Shown: positions 45,545-54,856 of the stretch, piece by piece
How positions within the stretch are numbered: position 1 is the stretch's first letter
How the letters are laid out: each line of letters starts with the position of its first letter
NCBI GenBank assembly: GCA_943788195.1
Contig: CALSPH010000001.1
Location: forward strand, 433,673-497,672
DNA: 64,000 bases
DNA from: an uncultured Bacteroidia bacterium
Lineage (GTDB): Bacteria; Bacteroidota; Bacteroidia; NS11-12g; UBA955
Direction of reading: 5' to 3'
The notes under the pieces: model-generated
Database searches by the model: none
What the model saw: only the letters and a program-made list of their open reading frames with translations
What the model was told of the DNA's origin: nothing
Translations under genes and position numbers: made by a program

Positions 45545-45615
45545 TTGCCCGAGAAGGATTCGAACCTCCACAAACTGCACCAAAAACAGTTGTCCTGCCA
45601 TTAGACGATCGGGCA
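45545..45615 (-). tRNA. tRNA-Gln (anticodon TTG)
   Basis: The minus strand folds as a cloverleaf of 71 bases: acceptor TGCCCGA paired with TCGGGCA, a D arm, an anticodon stem ACTGT/GCAGT with loop TTTTGGT (anticodon TTG) and a T arm containing GGTTCGAATCC. CCA is not encoded. A full promoter lies just upstream. Confidence 0.95.
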
Positions 45616-45626
45616 AAATTGGAGTG

Positions 45627-45657
45627 CAAAAATACTATTTTTTGAGTTATATACAAA
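45627..45657 (-). promoter_or_regulatory. Promoter of tRNA-Gln
   Basis: On the minus strand TTTG (45657-45654) is followed after 19 bases by TATTTTTG (45634-45627), an exact match to the Bacteroidota promoter with ideal spacing. The -7 box ends 11 bases before the tRNA 5' end. It is the best promoter in the window and shows that this organism uses the phylum consensus. Confidence 0.75.
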
Positions 45658-45709
45658 TGTTGATAATAATTCTAACAAAGTGACAGCCTTACATTTAAGT
45701 AACTGACTA

Positions 45710-46585
45710 TCAGTTGTTAGTGTAGCTAAATTCCCATGAATTCTTTGAGCCAACAATTCCATACCCATTACTAATATTACTAAAGACATTAATATAATGT
45801 GCATTTGGATCATTTTGAACAAACTGTTGTGCAGTTGAGGTCCGATAATATTCAAATAGATTTTCATCAATTGCATCCACTCTAAATTTAAATTTTCTAG
45901 TGCCTGAAATTGAAAATGTAAAGTTGAGTAATGCAGAATTGCCATTGAATTTATCATCTCTTAGCAGATATCCTGTATTGGTGTAGTTGTATTCATTGAT
46001 TAGGTAGTTGAAACTTCTTGTATTCAATACCTTTGTGACCCATCCATAATTAGTGTCAATCATACCATTGATATTAACTTTAATGCTTTCTATTTCATAA
46101 GCCAAGCAAGAAATCCTATAGAAGTTTTTAATCGTGCTACTGGTGTCTTCAATTGTGATATTCAGGTCAAATGTAGTGTCGTTTAATTGTTTGATAATAG
46201 TTGAATCTACAATGGAAATTATGGGTTTATTTGGTATGCAGGTAGTGCCCTTGCTAACCCCATACCCAGAATTAAACTCTACATGATAACAATTGTGCGT
46301 TTGTGCAGTATTGGATGAAAAATAGGCTCCATCCTTTCCCAGTAATTGGTAGGCCACTTGCAATCCTTGTTGATTCTTAATTAGCATACTTGCATTCGCT
46401 ATAGGTTTAGCGGAATCATTGCTGATAATTGAGCTTGTTTCATATAAATAGCCACCCAAAGAACTATCTGCTGTAAGGATTACATTTACAACATTTCGTG
46501 GCTCTGCAGTGGGTACTGGGAATTCAACCACCTTGGAACAGGAAGAGAGCATGAGTAGAATTATATGAAGCTTAATTAATCTCAA
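45710..46585 (-). CDS. DUF4249 lipoprotein, partner of the TonB receptor
   Basis: This 291-residue protein starts with a lipoprotein signal (MRLIKLHIILLMLSSC, Cys16) and has the DUF4249 pattern: an early beta region (AEPRNVVNVILTADS), NCYHVEFNSGYG and a C-terminal GIVGSKNSWEFSY. DUF4249 lipoproteins sit beside TonB receptors, probably as surface-exposed or periplasmic partners in uptake, like SusD with SusC. Its start overlaps the receptor end by 14 bases. The substrate is unknown. Confidence 0.85.
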   Translation of the reverse strand: MRLIKLHIILLMLSSCSKVVEFPVPTAEPRNVVNVILTADSSLGGYLYETSSIISNDSAKPIANASMLIKNQQGLQVAYQLLGKDGAYFSSNTAQTHNCYHVEFNSGYGVSKGTTCIPNKPIISIVDSTIIKQLNDTTFDLNITIEDTSSTIKNFYRISCLAYEIESIKVNINGMIDTNYGWVTKVLNTRSFNYLINEYNYTNTGYLLRDDKFNGNSALLNFTFSISGTRKFKFRVDAIDENLFEYYRTSTAQQFVQNDPNAHYINVFSNISNGYGIVGSKNSWEFSYTNN

Positions 46586-49173
46586 TTTTGTAGCTTATGG
46601 ATGGTATAAAAGGCAATAAGGAAACCTGAACAAAGGCTCGCTCACCATTATCGTCCAACCCAGTGGTTATGTAAAAGGGGTTTTGTCTGTTGTAGATATT
46701 GTATACGGAAAAGTTCCAAATTCGGGTAAAATGTTTTTTGATTTTACTGGACTTTAAGCCAACATCTAAACGATGATAGTCTCTCAATCGATTAGAATTT
46801 CTCTGACCATATATATAAATATCCTGATTTTGATTGTTGCCAGCAGAAGGATAGCGACCAACGGGTAGGGTAATTGCTGCCCCCAGACCCATAAACCCAT
46901 GAACTATATAACTCCAATCCGTTTTTTAGTTTACCGGTTAATACAGCACTAAAATTATTTCTTCGATCATATTTAAAGGGGAAAGTTTCACCATTGTTGA
47001 TACTATCGAATTGTCGATTATTAACGCTCCATGTATATCCAAACCACCCCTTAATATGACCGATTTTTTTCTCTAGAATTAAATCAAACCCGTATGACTC
47101 ACCTGACCCTTGAACGAACTTATTTTCCCAAAAACTTGAACTTCCGAGATACTCTATCCCTTCAGCATAATCAATAATATTATTCAATTTTTTATAATAA
47201 AATTCTGCACTTAAGTCAACCGCCTTATGCAATTTCTGCACTTGTAAACTAGCTTGTTGGCTTGTTTCTGGTCCCAAATTATCAGTTGCTGGCAGCCATA
47301 AATCTACAGGAAGCCCAATGGTGTTATTGGTAGAGAAATGCAGGTATTGAACCGTTTGTGTTAGAGAAGGTTTAATAAACCACCTATTGGGTAGCGCAAT
47401 TTTTGCGCTGAATCGAGGTTGCGGATTGAAATAATTGGCAGTGGTTGTATGGTAGCTGCTGTAACGTAAACCTGAATTTAAAACAATGGATGGGCTTACT
47501 TTAAATTGCACTTCTCCATAAGTATACGTTTCATTTGCGAATATATTGGGCTCCTTGAAGTTTTGATTTTGCAGGGCACTATTTGTGGTATTGCTAACAA
47601 ATTGAGAGGAGCTTGGTAAGAAACTATGGTAGAAATACCCCAATCCAAATTTGGCTTTAATCCTTTTATGAATCCACCACGCAAAATTGTGATTAGAGGA
47701 CAGTGAAAAAACATCGGATTGAAAATCATAGTTGCTTTCTACGGACTGTAAATTTTCTCCCAAACTATCTACCTTCATATCATAGGACACGTTGTTTTTG
47801 TACTTAAAAGAGGTGTAGTACAAATTGGAATTAAGAAAAATATTCTTTCTTATCTGCCCTTTGTAATCGGCCAAAATGAGATTATTACCCCAATTTAAAC
47901 TTTGGTTATTGATTTCTTCAATGGATACTAGGTTACTGGTATTTCTACTGAATTTAGACTTGTTAAAGGCTTTATCCTGAAATGAAAAAGCAGACAAAGA
48001 AATTTTATGCTGCGCATTAAATTGATGTGTTAACTTGGCATTAAAATCTGCAAAATAAAACCCAGTTCTATTATTTTCACTTAAAAAGGGTGTGATTACT
48101 AAATCAAAATAGGATCGCCTTAAGGAGACCATATAAGTTGTTTTTGGAGAAACTACTGGGCCATTACTTGAAGCTGTAATGGCGATTGGACTTATACTAA
48201 ACGAATGGGACCCTCTGTATTTGTTGCCTTCTTTCAGGTCAATGCCCAAATGTGAAGATAAACGGCCTCCAACATCAGCACCAAAGCCTGAAGTTTGAAG
48301 TGAAACGTTGCGAATTGCGTCAGTGTTGAACGGAGAAAACAGTCCAAAGAAATGATTGGGATTATACAATACAGCACCATCCAGAGTGATTAAATTCTGA
48401 TCGGGGCTTCCTCCTCGGATAAATAATCCATTATTCCCTTCAGTTCCTTTCGCAACTCCAGGACTCAATGTCAATACATTTATTATATCAGATTCACCCA
48501 AAAACGGAGGCAGTTGTTTGAGTTTCTTCTGAGAGATATGGATGGTTCCAATATCCCTTGCATTGCTCATGGCTACTTTTTCGGATGATTTTATTAAAAC
48601 AGGTTTAATTTTTTGGGGGCGCGGTAAAATAATTACTAAAAATGAATCAAAGTTATGGGTGATTTTTATCTGTTTGCCGCTTTCATAAGCAGAGATACAA
48701 AACATGGAAAAAGTATCTCTTGGAGGTGCCTTAAAACTAAAATAGCCATGCCTATTTGCCTTATGCACCAAACGGGTGTTTTCAATATATATATATGCAT
48801 ATGGGATGGCTTCTCCCGTTGAGTCTTCAACCACTTTTCCAGCAATAATTCTAGTACCTAGGCCAGCTTTTTTAGTTACTGCCTTAATAATAACGGTAGA
48901 ATCAATAATGGTATAAGTGGTGCTTGTTTTAGTGCAGATATAATCTATTATTTCCTGTAACTGACGTTTGCCTCTGCGAATTCGAATGGATTGACGAAGC
49001 AAGTCAGAGCGGTAACTGAATTGTAAGTGTGTTTTTTGCGATAAACTATCCAACAATTCAGATGCTTTGGTATATTTTTTTTCTAAAGTTACATAGGATG
49101 ACAAGTCGGCTTGGCCCAACACCGAAAGGGAAAGAAATAATATTAAGCATAAAAAAGCACTCTGTTTTAGCAT
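46572..49173 (-). pseudogene. TonB-dependent receptor with STN domain, broken by a frameshift near its end
   Basis: The protein has a signal peptide (FLCLILFLSLSVLGQ), an STN (secretin/TonB N-terminal) domain at about 25-95, a carboxypeptidase-regulatory-like domain at about 105-195 (GKVVEDSTGEAIPYAYIYI), plug (GLFIRGGSPDQNLITLDGAVL) and a barrel. The main frame ends at 46792 after SSWVYGSG with an unrelated tail; the true barrel end continues in another frame from 46892 to 46572 (ITLPVGRYPSAGNNQNQD and onward). Dropping one base from the run of five C at 46880-46884 joins the parts into about 866 residues. Such receptors import vitamins, metals or sugars; STN domains link them to sigma/anti-sigma control. 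Confidence 0.85.
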
Positions 49174-49183
49174 CGTTTTTGTG

Positions 49184-51214
49184 CTATAGCATCTTTAATT
49201 TGTTATTCAAAATATTAAGCTCATCGCGTAACCTTGCTGCCTCCAAAAACTCCATTTCTTTTGCAGCCTTGAGCATGTCCTTTTCGGTTTTTTCTATGAG
49301 TTTTTGTACCTGGTTTTTATTGTTGTAATCTATAATTGGGTCTGCAGCCATGGCAGCCTCAATTTCTTCTGGAGTGGAATAGTCATAGGGAGATTTATTA
49401 CCAGCATTGGCCACAGTGGTTTGTTCCATAATCTCATCTTTACTCTTCAGAATTGTTTGGGGTGTTATGCCATGCTTTGTGTTGTATTCAATTTGCTTAT
49501 TTCTTCTGCGATCGGTTTCATCTATGGTTTTTCGCATACTTTCTGTAATCACATCCGCATACATGATTACTCTACCACGCACATTTCGCGCAGCCCTTCC
49601 AATGGTTTGAGTGAGCGATCGTTGGCTTCTTAAGAAGCCTTCTTTATCCGCATCAAGTATTGCCACCAGTGAAACTTCAGGTAAGTCTAACCCTTCACGC
49701 AATAAGTTCACTCCAATGAGAACATCGAAATGACCCAATCTCAAATCGCGTAAAATTTCAACCCGTTCAATCGTTTTAACCTCAGAGTGAATATAACGGC
49801 ATTTTATACCTGCATTGGTGAAGTATTTTGCCAGCTCTTCTGCCATTCTTTTGGTTAGAGTAGTCACTAAAGTACGATCACCCATTTTGATCCGTTCATC
49901 AATTTCTTCCATTAAATCTTCAACCTGCGATACACATGGTTTAATTTCTATTTCTGGATCAAGCAAGCCGGTCGGGCGAATTAATTGTTCAACAATAACT
50001 CCTTCAGATTCCTGTATTTCGTAATCCGCAGGTGTTGCACTTACATAAATAACTTGATTAAGTAATCGACTGAATTCCTCAAATTGCAAGGGGCGATTAT
50101 CCATTGCTGCTGGAAGCCGAAAACCGTAATCCACTAAATTTAATTTACGGGATCGATCACCACCATACATTGCTCGAACTTGAGGAATGCTCACATGACT
50201 TTCATCAACAAACATTAAGTAATCTTTAGGGAAGTAGTCCAACAAACAGAACGGACGATCACCCGGGTTTCGCTTATCAATATACCTACTATAGTTTTCA
50301 ATTCCAGAGCAATAACCAAGCTCCCGTATCATTTCCAAATCAAAGGTAACGCGGTCTTCAAGACGTTTTGCTTCAAGAAAACGTCCTTCTTCTTTAAAAA
50401 ACTCAATTTGTAGTACGAGATCATCTTGAATTTGTTCAATGGTATCTTTGAGTCTGTCTTTGGGTGAAACGTACAAGTTGGCAGGATAAATCATCACCCG
50501 CTCTTGTTGCTCTATGGTTTCACCTGTATTTGGATCAAACGATATGATCTCTTCTATTTCTTCTCCAAAAAACAAAACACGATAGGCAAAGTCATTGTAG
50601 GCCAAATAGATATCTACAGTATCTCCTTTAACTCTAAAGTTTCCTCGCTTAAATTCAGCGGTAGTTCGACTATACAAGGCGTCAACCAGGGCATGTAAAA
50701 GTCTATTTCTGCCAATGACATCACCTATTTTTATTTCAATTACAGATTTTTCAAAGTCACTCGGGTTGCCTGCTCCATAAATGCATGAAACCGATGAAAT
50801 TACAATCACATCTCTTCTTCCGGAAAGTAAACTACTGATAGTCCTCAACCGCATTTTTTCAATCTCCTCATTTATGTTTAGATCCTTTTCTATGTATGTA
50901 TTGGAGTTGGGAATGAATGCTTCAGGTTGGTAATAATCGTAGTAAGACACAAAATATTCCACCGCATTATCAGGAAAAAACTGCTTGAACTCACCATAAA
51001 GTTGAGCCACCAGCGTTTTATTATGACTTAAAATAAGTGTTGGTTTTTGCACTTTTTCCATAACATTTGCCATGGTAAAGGTTTTGCCGGAACCTGTCAC
51101 ACCCAGAAGGGTTTGAGCCGATACCCCATCATTAAGCCCTTGCACAAGTTGTTTAATAGCTGTGGGTTGATCCCCAGAAGGTTTAAAATCGGAATGAATC
51201 GTGAATTTTGGCAT
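49184..51214 (-). CDS. uvrB: Excinuclease ABC subunit UvrB
   Basis: This 676-residue protein is the damage-verifying helicase of nucleotide excision repair. Marks: Walker A LLGVTGSGKTFTMANV at about residue 40, the beta-hairpin YYDYYQPEAFIPNSNTYIEK, helicase motifs (VDESHVSIPQ, SQRSLTQTIGRAARN) and the C-terminal UVR motif (LIEKTEKDMLKAAKEMEFLE). Length is normal. It is followed after ten bases by the TonB receptor, so these unrelated genes share a transcript. A -7 box ends seven bases upstream of the ATG. Confidence 0.97.
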   Translation of the reverse strand: MPKFTIHSDFKPSGDQPTAIKQLVQGLNDGVSAQTLLGVTGSGKTFTMANVMEKVQKPTLILSHNKTLVAQLYGEFKQFFPDNAVEYFVSYYDYYQPEAFIPNSNTYIEKDLNINEEIEKMRLRTISSLLSGRRDVIVISSVSCIYGAGNPSDFEKSVIEIKIGDVIGRNRLLHALVDALYSRTTAEFKRGNFRVKGDTVDIYLAYNDFAYRVLFFGEEIEEIISFDPNTGETIEQQERVMIYPANLYVSPKDRLKDTIEQIQDDLVLQIEFFKEEGRFLEAKRLEDRVTFDLEMIRELGYCSGIENYSRYIDKRNPGDRPFCLLDYFPKDYLMFVDESHVSIPQVRAMYGGDRSRKLNLVDYGFRLPAAMDNRPLQFEEFSRLLNQVIYVSATPADYEIQESEGVIVEQLIRPTGLLDPEIEIKPCVSQVEDLMEEIDERIKMGDRTLVTTLTKRMAEELAKYFTNAGIKCRYIHSEVKTIERVEILRDLRLGHFDVLIGVNLLREGLDLPEVSLVAILDADKEGFLRSQRSLTQTIGRAARNVRGRVIMYADVITESMRKTIDETDRRRNKQIEYNTKHGITPQTILKSKDEIMEQTTVANAGNKSPYDYSTPEEIEAAMAADPIIDYNNKNQVQKLIEKTEKDMLKAAKEMEFLEAARLRDELNILNNKLKML

Positions 51215-51221
51215 TAACTAA

Positions 51222-51229
51222 CAAAAGTA
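51222..51229 (-). promoter_or_regulatory. -7 box of uvrB
   Basis: The minus strand reads TACTTTTG, a perfect TAnnTTTG, ending seven bases before the uvrB ATG at 51214. The transcript would have at most a few leader bases. No SOS-type operator was seen. Confidence 0.5.
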
Positions 51230-51363
51230 GCTTATTTCTAGGTCCTCACACGTCATGCACAAGTTAAAAAAGCACAAATTCTAGGGAATATTTAGCCGTT
51301 TCTCAAATGGGTTGATCTTCAGCTTTTTTGTTTTGGATAAAAACTGCATATTGCGTTTATACA

Positions 51364-52137
51364 ATGAAAGCATTTCTTCTCTTCTTAAGTCTTTTTCTTA
51401 CAGGTAGTTTGATTTTTTGTCAAACCACACCAACCCCTGATCAATTCAAAAAGGATTATGAAGCTAAGCAAATGATTCAATTTCTACCTTCATTTGATTT
51501 AATCTTTCCTTCCCAAGATCTCAACAAGCGATTTGGGACAATAAGCGCAATAGGCTTGGGGATTGGTTATAAGACCAACCGAAATGTCACCTTCAATGGA
51601 TTTTATAAAACGTTGTTTGGCAATCGTGTTAAGCAGGTTAATATGTTAGATAATTTACGCGGCTCTAGTGGTGAATTAATTGATGCGAATGGAAATTATG
51701 CCTCGATTTCTTATGCCATGAGAGGGGGTAACCTTGGTTTTAAGCTAGGGAAAATCATACGCGTAGAGAAGAATGCAAATAATGGCATTTGGGTTCAAGG
51801 CGGCTTCTCCTATTTGCAACATCGGATTAAAATAGAGTATCAAAATGACGTATTGCCACAGCTTGATAACGATATGTACAAAGGATATGATCGATTAAGC
51901 GGTGGAGTGGGTTTTTTAGGTTCGATTGGTTATCACCATATTACAGCAAATAATACCATTTCGTATTTCATGAATTTTGATTTTGGTTTCAATCAAACCC
52001 AAAGTTTAAGAACCTTCAATTTTGATACAAGAAGCAAAGACCAAACTAAACGTAAAGATTATTATAATGGACTTTCATTCGGAATAATATTGCCGGTTAA
52101 TTCCCAAACGGCGGACCAAGAATCGCTTTATAAGTAA
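51364..52137 (+). CDS. Outer-membrane beta-barrel protein of unknown function
   Basis: The protein (257 residues) has a signal peptide (MKAFLLFLSLFLTGSLIFCQ) and an alternating strand pattern with glycine-rich turns (ISAIGLGIGYKTNRNVTFNGF, GNLGFKLGKIIRVEK, GGVGFLGSIGYHHI), as in small outer-membrane barrels. No family is recognised. The ATG at 51364 is chosen for its signal peptide. It is five bases upstream of waaA, so it is co-transcribed with a lipid A/Kdo gene and may act in the same envelope. Confidence 0.6.
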   Translation: MKAFLLFLSLFLTGSLIFCQTTPTPDQFKKDYEAKQMIQFLPSFDLIFPSQDLNKRFGTISAIGLGIGYKTNRNVTFNGFYKTLFGNRVKQVNMLDNLRGSSGELIDANGNYASISYAMRGGNLGFKLGKIIRVEKNANNGIWVQGGFSYLQHRIKIEYQNDVLPQLDNDMYKGYDRLSGGVGFLGSIGYHHITANNTISYFMNFDFGFNQTQSLRTFNFDTRSKDQTKRKDYYNGLSFGIILPVNSQTADQESLYK

Positions 52138-52142
52138 CCAGA

Positions 52143-53351
52143 ATGCTTAGATTCATTTATCAAATTTCGGTTTGGCTCTTGATAAGATTATTACCCCTTA
52201 TGGGTAGCGTATCCAGAAAAGTAAAAGAATTTAATGCGAGTAGGGCATCGGAAAAGGGGAGATTTAAGGACTTTGTTCGACCTATAGGCAAATTATATTG
52301 GTTTCATTGTGCTTCATTAGGCGAGTATGAGCAAGTTAAACCGGTGATTCAGGAACTCAAAAAACGGGATGGTAATTTCACGATAATTACGTTCTTCTCA
52401 CCGTCTGGATATGAGATTTTAAAGCAAAAAAATTTAGCGGATACTTATATTACTTACTTACCTCTCGAGGATAAGAAAACGATTAATCAGTTCATTGAAA
52501 GGGTTAAACCAGATCAGGTTTTCTGGGTGAAATATGAATTTTGGCTTGTTGCGTTAGAAGCTATTTTTAGCCATAAAGCACCTTGCTATTTGATTAGTGC
52601 GAATTTTACACCGCACCATTTTGTAACAAGGATTTGGGCGGATCCATGGCGTATTTTATTGAAAAAATTTACCCAAATATTTGTACAGAATGAATCCAGC
52701 AGGAAGGTGTTAGAAGGGATTGGGGTTAAGAGTACTATTGCAGGTGATACGCGTTTTGATAATGTAAAAATACTGGCATCTGAAGGGTATGTAAACATTG
52801 AATTAGCTTCTTGGAAAGGAAATGACTTTCTTATTGTAGCAGGTAGTTCATGGAAAGGAGAAGAGGATAGATTGATCTCATTCTTAATCGCCAACCCATC
52901 CATTAAGTCACTGATTGCTCCACACGATATTAGTAAAGCTAATATTCAGCATCTTAGCGAACGCTTAAGAACGGCTGGTATAAATTATTCTTTCTGGGAT
53001 CAACGATATGATATTAGAAGCCAAGTTATCGTGATAAATGGCATCGGAGCATTGAACAAAGTTTATAAATATGCGAACATAGCGTATGTAGGTGGTGGAT
53101 ATAAAAAGGGTCTGCATAACATACTGGAACCGATGGCTTGGGGTATTCCTGTGATGACAGGACCAAATATTGAGAATAACTGGGAAGCACTGGAAGCGAA
53201 GAATGAAGGATTGTTGTTTGTAGTGAATAACCAGAGCGACATTGAGGGAATTTGCAATAAAGTCCTAAGTGCAGATTCATATGCAACTAATACAATGGAT
53301 TTTGTGTCTAAATATGGTAGAGCATCGGAAACGATTCTCGATACTGTTTAA
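52143..53351 (+). CDS. waaA: 3-deoxy-D-manno-octulosonic acid (Kdo) transferase
   Basis: This 402-residue GT-B enzyme adds Kdo to lipid A precursor at the inner membrane. It has an N-terminal anchor, the WFHCASLGEYEQVKPVI motif with the catalytic Glu, WVKYEFWLVAL, and the CMP-Kdo site GGGYKKGLHNILEPMAWGIPVMTGP (C-terminal domain). Length fits the family. It proves that the host makes Kdo-containing LPS and links to the lipid A deacylase earlier in the window. Confidence 0.95.
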   Translation: MLRFIYQISVWLLIRLLPLMGSVSRKVKEFNASRASEKGRFKDFVRPIGKLYWFHCASLGEYEQVKPVIQELKKRDGNFTIITFFSPSGYEILKQKNLADTYITYLPLEDKKTINQFIERVKPDQVFWVKYEFWLVALEAIFSHKAPCYLISANFTPHHFVTRIWADPWRILLKKFTQIFVQNESSRKVLEGIGVKSTIAGDTRFDNVKILASEGYVNIELASWKGNDFLIVAGSSWKGEEDRLISFLIANPSIKSLIAPHDISKANIQHLSERLRTAGINYSFWDQRYDIRSQVIVINGIGALNKVYKYANIAYVGGGYKKGLHNILEPMAWGIPVMTGPNIENNWEALEAKNEGLLFVVNNQSDIEGICNKVLSADSYATNTMDFVSKYGRASETILDTV

Positions 53352-53426
53352 ATAAAAATGTATATTTGTTAACTATGCGATGAATTCCTTTTGTGGGTAT
53401 AGGGTTTCACATCCTATGAAAATCGC

Positions 53427-53434
53427 TATATTTG
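53427..53434 (+). promoter_or_regulatory. -7 box of the DUF1501-like operon
   Basis: TATATTTG is a perfect TAnnTTTG and ends 13 bases before the ATG at 53448. A TTTC sits 19 bases upstream as a weak -33. It is the likely promoter of the six-gene operon. A second TATATTTG at 53361-53368 lies further up. Confidence 0.5.
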
Positions 53435-53447
53435 AAGAAACCAAGGT

Positions 53448-54371
53448 ATGAAAAAATTCTACAGAAGAAGTATTGTTTTAACCATTGTTGCTTTACTGTT
53501 AAGTGCATGTGCTAAGGATCAGAATATTATTTTTAATGACAATACACCTGTTGATCCAACTGGTGTGCCAACGATTGTGGTTGAGAACTATGTGAATCGA
53601 TTATTTATTGATTTGTTGGGTCGTGCACCAACGGATGTTGAATTGGCTAAATACACCAACTTGCTCAAAGATAATGACTTGGCAGAGTCCACTCGTTTAG
53701 AAATCATTAAAACATTGCAATCTGATAGTATTGAAGTGCATAACGATGGAACCTATAGGGACGTTTATTACTACAATTTCCACAACAGTATAAAAGCTAA
53801 ATGTATCGAAGGCGCATCGGATGGAGAATTAACCCGGTTAATAGGAAACCTCTCATTTGACTTGCGTATAGCCCGTTTATTGGGAGATTCAATTCGTGTG
53901 TTCCGCGACAGTGCGAACATTAAACGTATAGCAGGATTAGTAAGGGCTCATCAAGAATACAAGAATGGTGAAATCGACATTAGAGACTATTTTATGTTTG
54001 CATTAAATAATCCAGTATATGATGAAATTAATATGAACAGTTTCAATTTTGTTAACGCCTCTTTTGATGATTTATATTCTAGGTTTCCTACGGCTTATGA
54101 ATTTCAACAGGCCTATGAGATCATTAATTTCAATCGAGCTGGCTTTCTATTTGGGGGCTCTGCAACAAACAAGAACGAGTATTGTCGTTTGTTAACGAAT
54201 AGTAACGAATTTACTGAAGGAATAGTGCGTTGGCAATATATACTCATGGTTTCAAGGGAACCAACAACCACTGAATTGGCTAACTTTATGAAATCCTTTC
54301 ATAGCACAAAAGATGTACAATGGGTACAACAAGAAATTTTAAAAACGGATGAATATGCGAACTTTAAATAA
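53448..54371 (+). CDS. Lipoprotein with DUF1549/DUF4214-like helical modules
   Basis: This 307-residue protein has a lipoprotein signal (LTIVALLLSAC, Cys near residue 21). Its body starts with ENYVNRLFIDLLGRAPTDVEL and ends with a similar unit (RWQYILMVSREPTTTELANFMKSF, then EILKTDEYANF). The L-x-R-x-P-T-x-x-E pattern recalls DUF1549 of Planctomycetes and DUF4214. It heads a six-gene operon in which each gene touches or overlaps the next. The role is unknown; it may bind a substrate or partner at the outer membrane. Confidence 0.65.
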   Translation: MKKFYRRSIVLTIVALLLSACAKDQNIIFNDNTPVDPTGVPTIVVENYVNRLFIDLLGRAPTDVELAKYTNLLKDNDLAESTRLEIIKTLQSDSIEVHNDGTYRDVYYYNFHNSIKAKCIEGASDGELTRLIGNLSFDLRIARLLGDSIRVFRDSANIKRIAGLVRAHQEYKNGEIDIRDYFMFALNNPVYDEINMNSFNFVNASFDDLYSRFPTAYEFQQAYEIINFNRAGFLFGGSATNKNEYCRLLTNSNEFTEGIVRWQYILMVSREPTTTELANFMKSFHSTKDVQWVQQEILKTDEYANFK

Positions 54372-54846
54372 AATAATTTTATCATGCATAGTCTGCATGG
54401 TCTTTCTATCTTGTAAAAAGGATAGAAGAGTAAATTATGCTGTAGTTAATCAAACCGCCAATGATATAATCATTAATAAAAATAAGGCCAAGACAGAAAC
54501 CCAGTTCATATCAATCTTATATGCAAATCTGTTTCAAGAGGCATTACCGATTAATGAACTAATAATGACTCAGAACGTAATTCAAAGTGTGGGAGACCGA
54601 GCCTTGGTTTATGAAATTATTTTAAGCAATTACATGAATACCAATGGGGTTAAAATGCCCTCGGATAGTGCGATGAAAGCAAATCCAGAGCAATTTATTA
54701 TCGATACCTATAAACAGTTTTACCTAAGAATTCCCTCAGAATTAGAGAAGAATTTTTTCCTCAACTATTTTGAGGCAAATCCCAATGTACGTCCTGAGCT
54801 AGTATATACATCATTTGCTGCCTCAGATGAGTATTTGTTTTATTAA
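54349..54846 (+). CDS. Second lipoprotein of the DUF1501-like operon
   Basis: This 165-residue protein has a lipoprotein signal (LSCIVCMVFLSC) and one helical module like that of the preceding gene (DTYKQFYLRIPSELEKNFFL, then AASDEYLFY). It overlaps the previous gene by 23 bases; a second ATG at 54355 is also possible. The similarity to the upstream protein suggests an old duplication and a joint function. No family is named with certainty. Confidence 0.6.
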   Translation: MNMRTLNKIILSCIVCMVFLSCKKDRRVNYAVVNQTANDIIINKNKAKTETQFISILYANLFQEALPINELIMTQNVIQSVGDRALVYEIILSNYMNTNGVKMPSDSAMKANPEQFIIDTYKQFYLRIPSELEKNFFLNYFEANPNVRPELVYTSFAASDEYLFY

Positions 54847-54856
54847 AAGTAAGAAG

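Noticed and set aside
46572-46892. Separate small gene between the TonB receptor and DUF4249
   Set aside because: Its sequence is the expected end of the TonB barrel; it is the second part of the frameshifted receptor.
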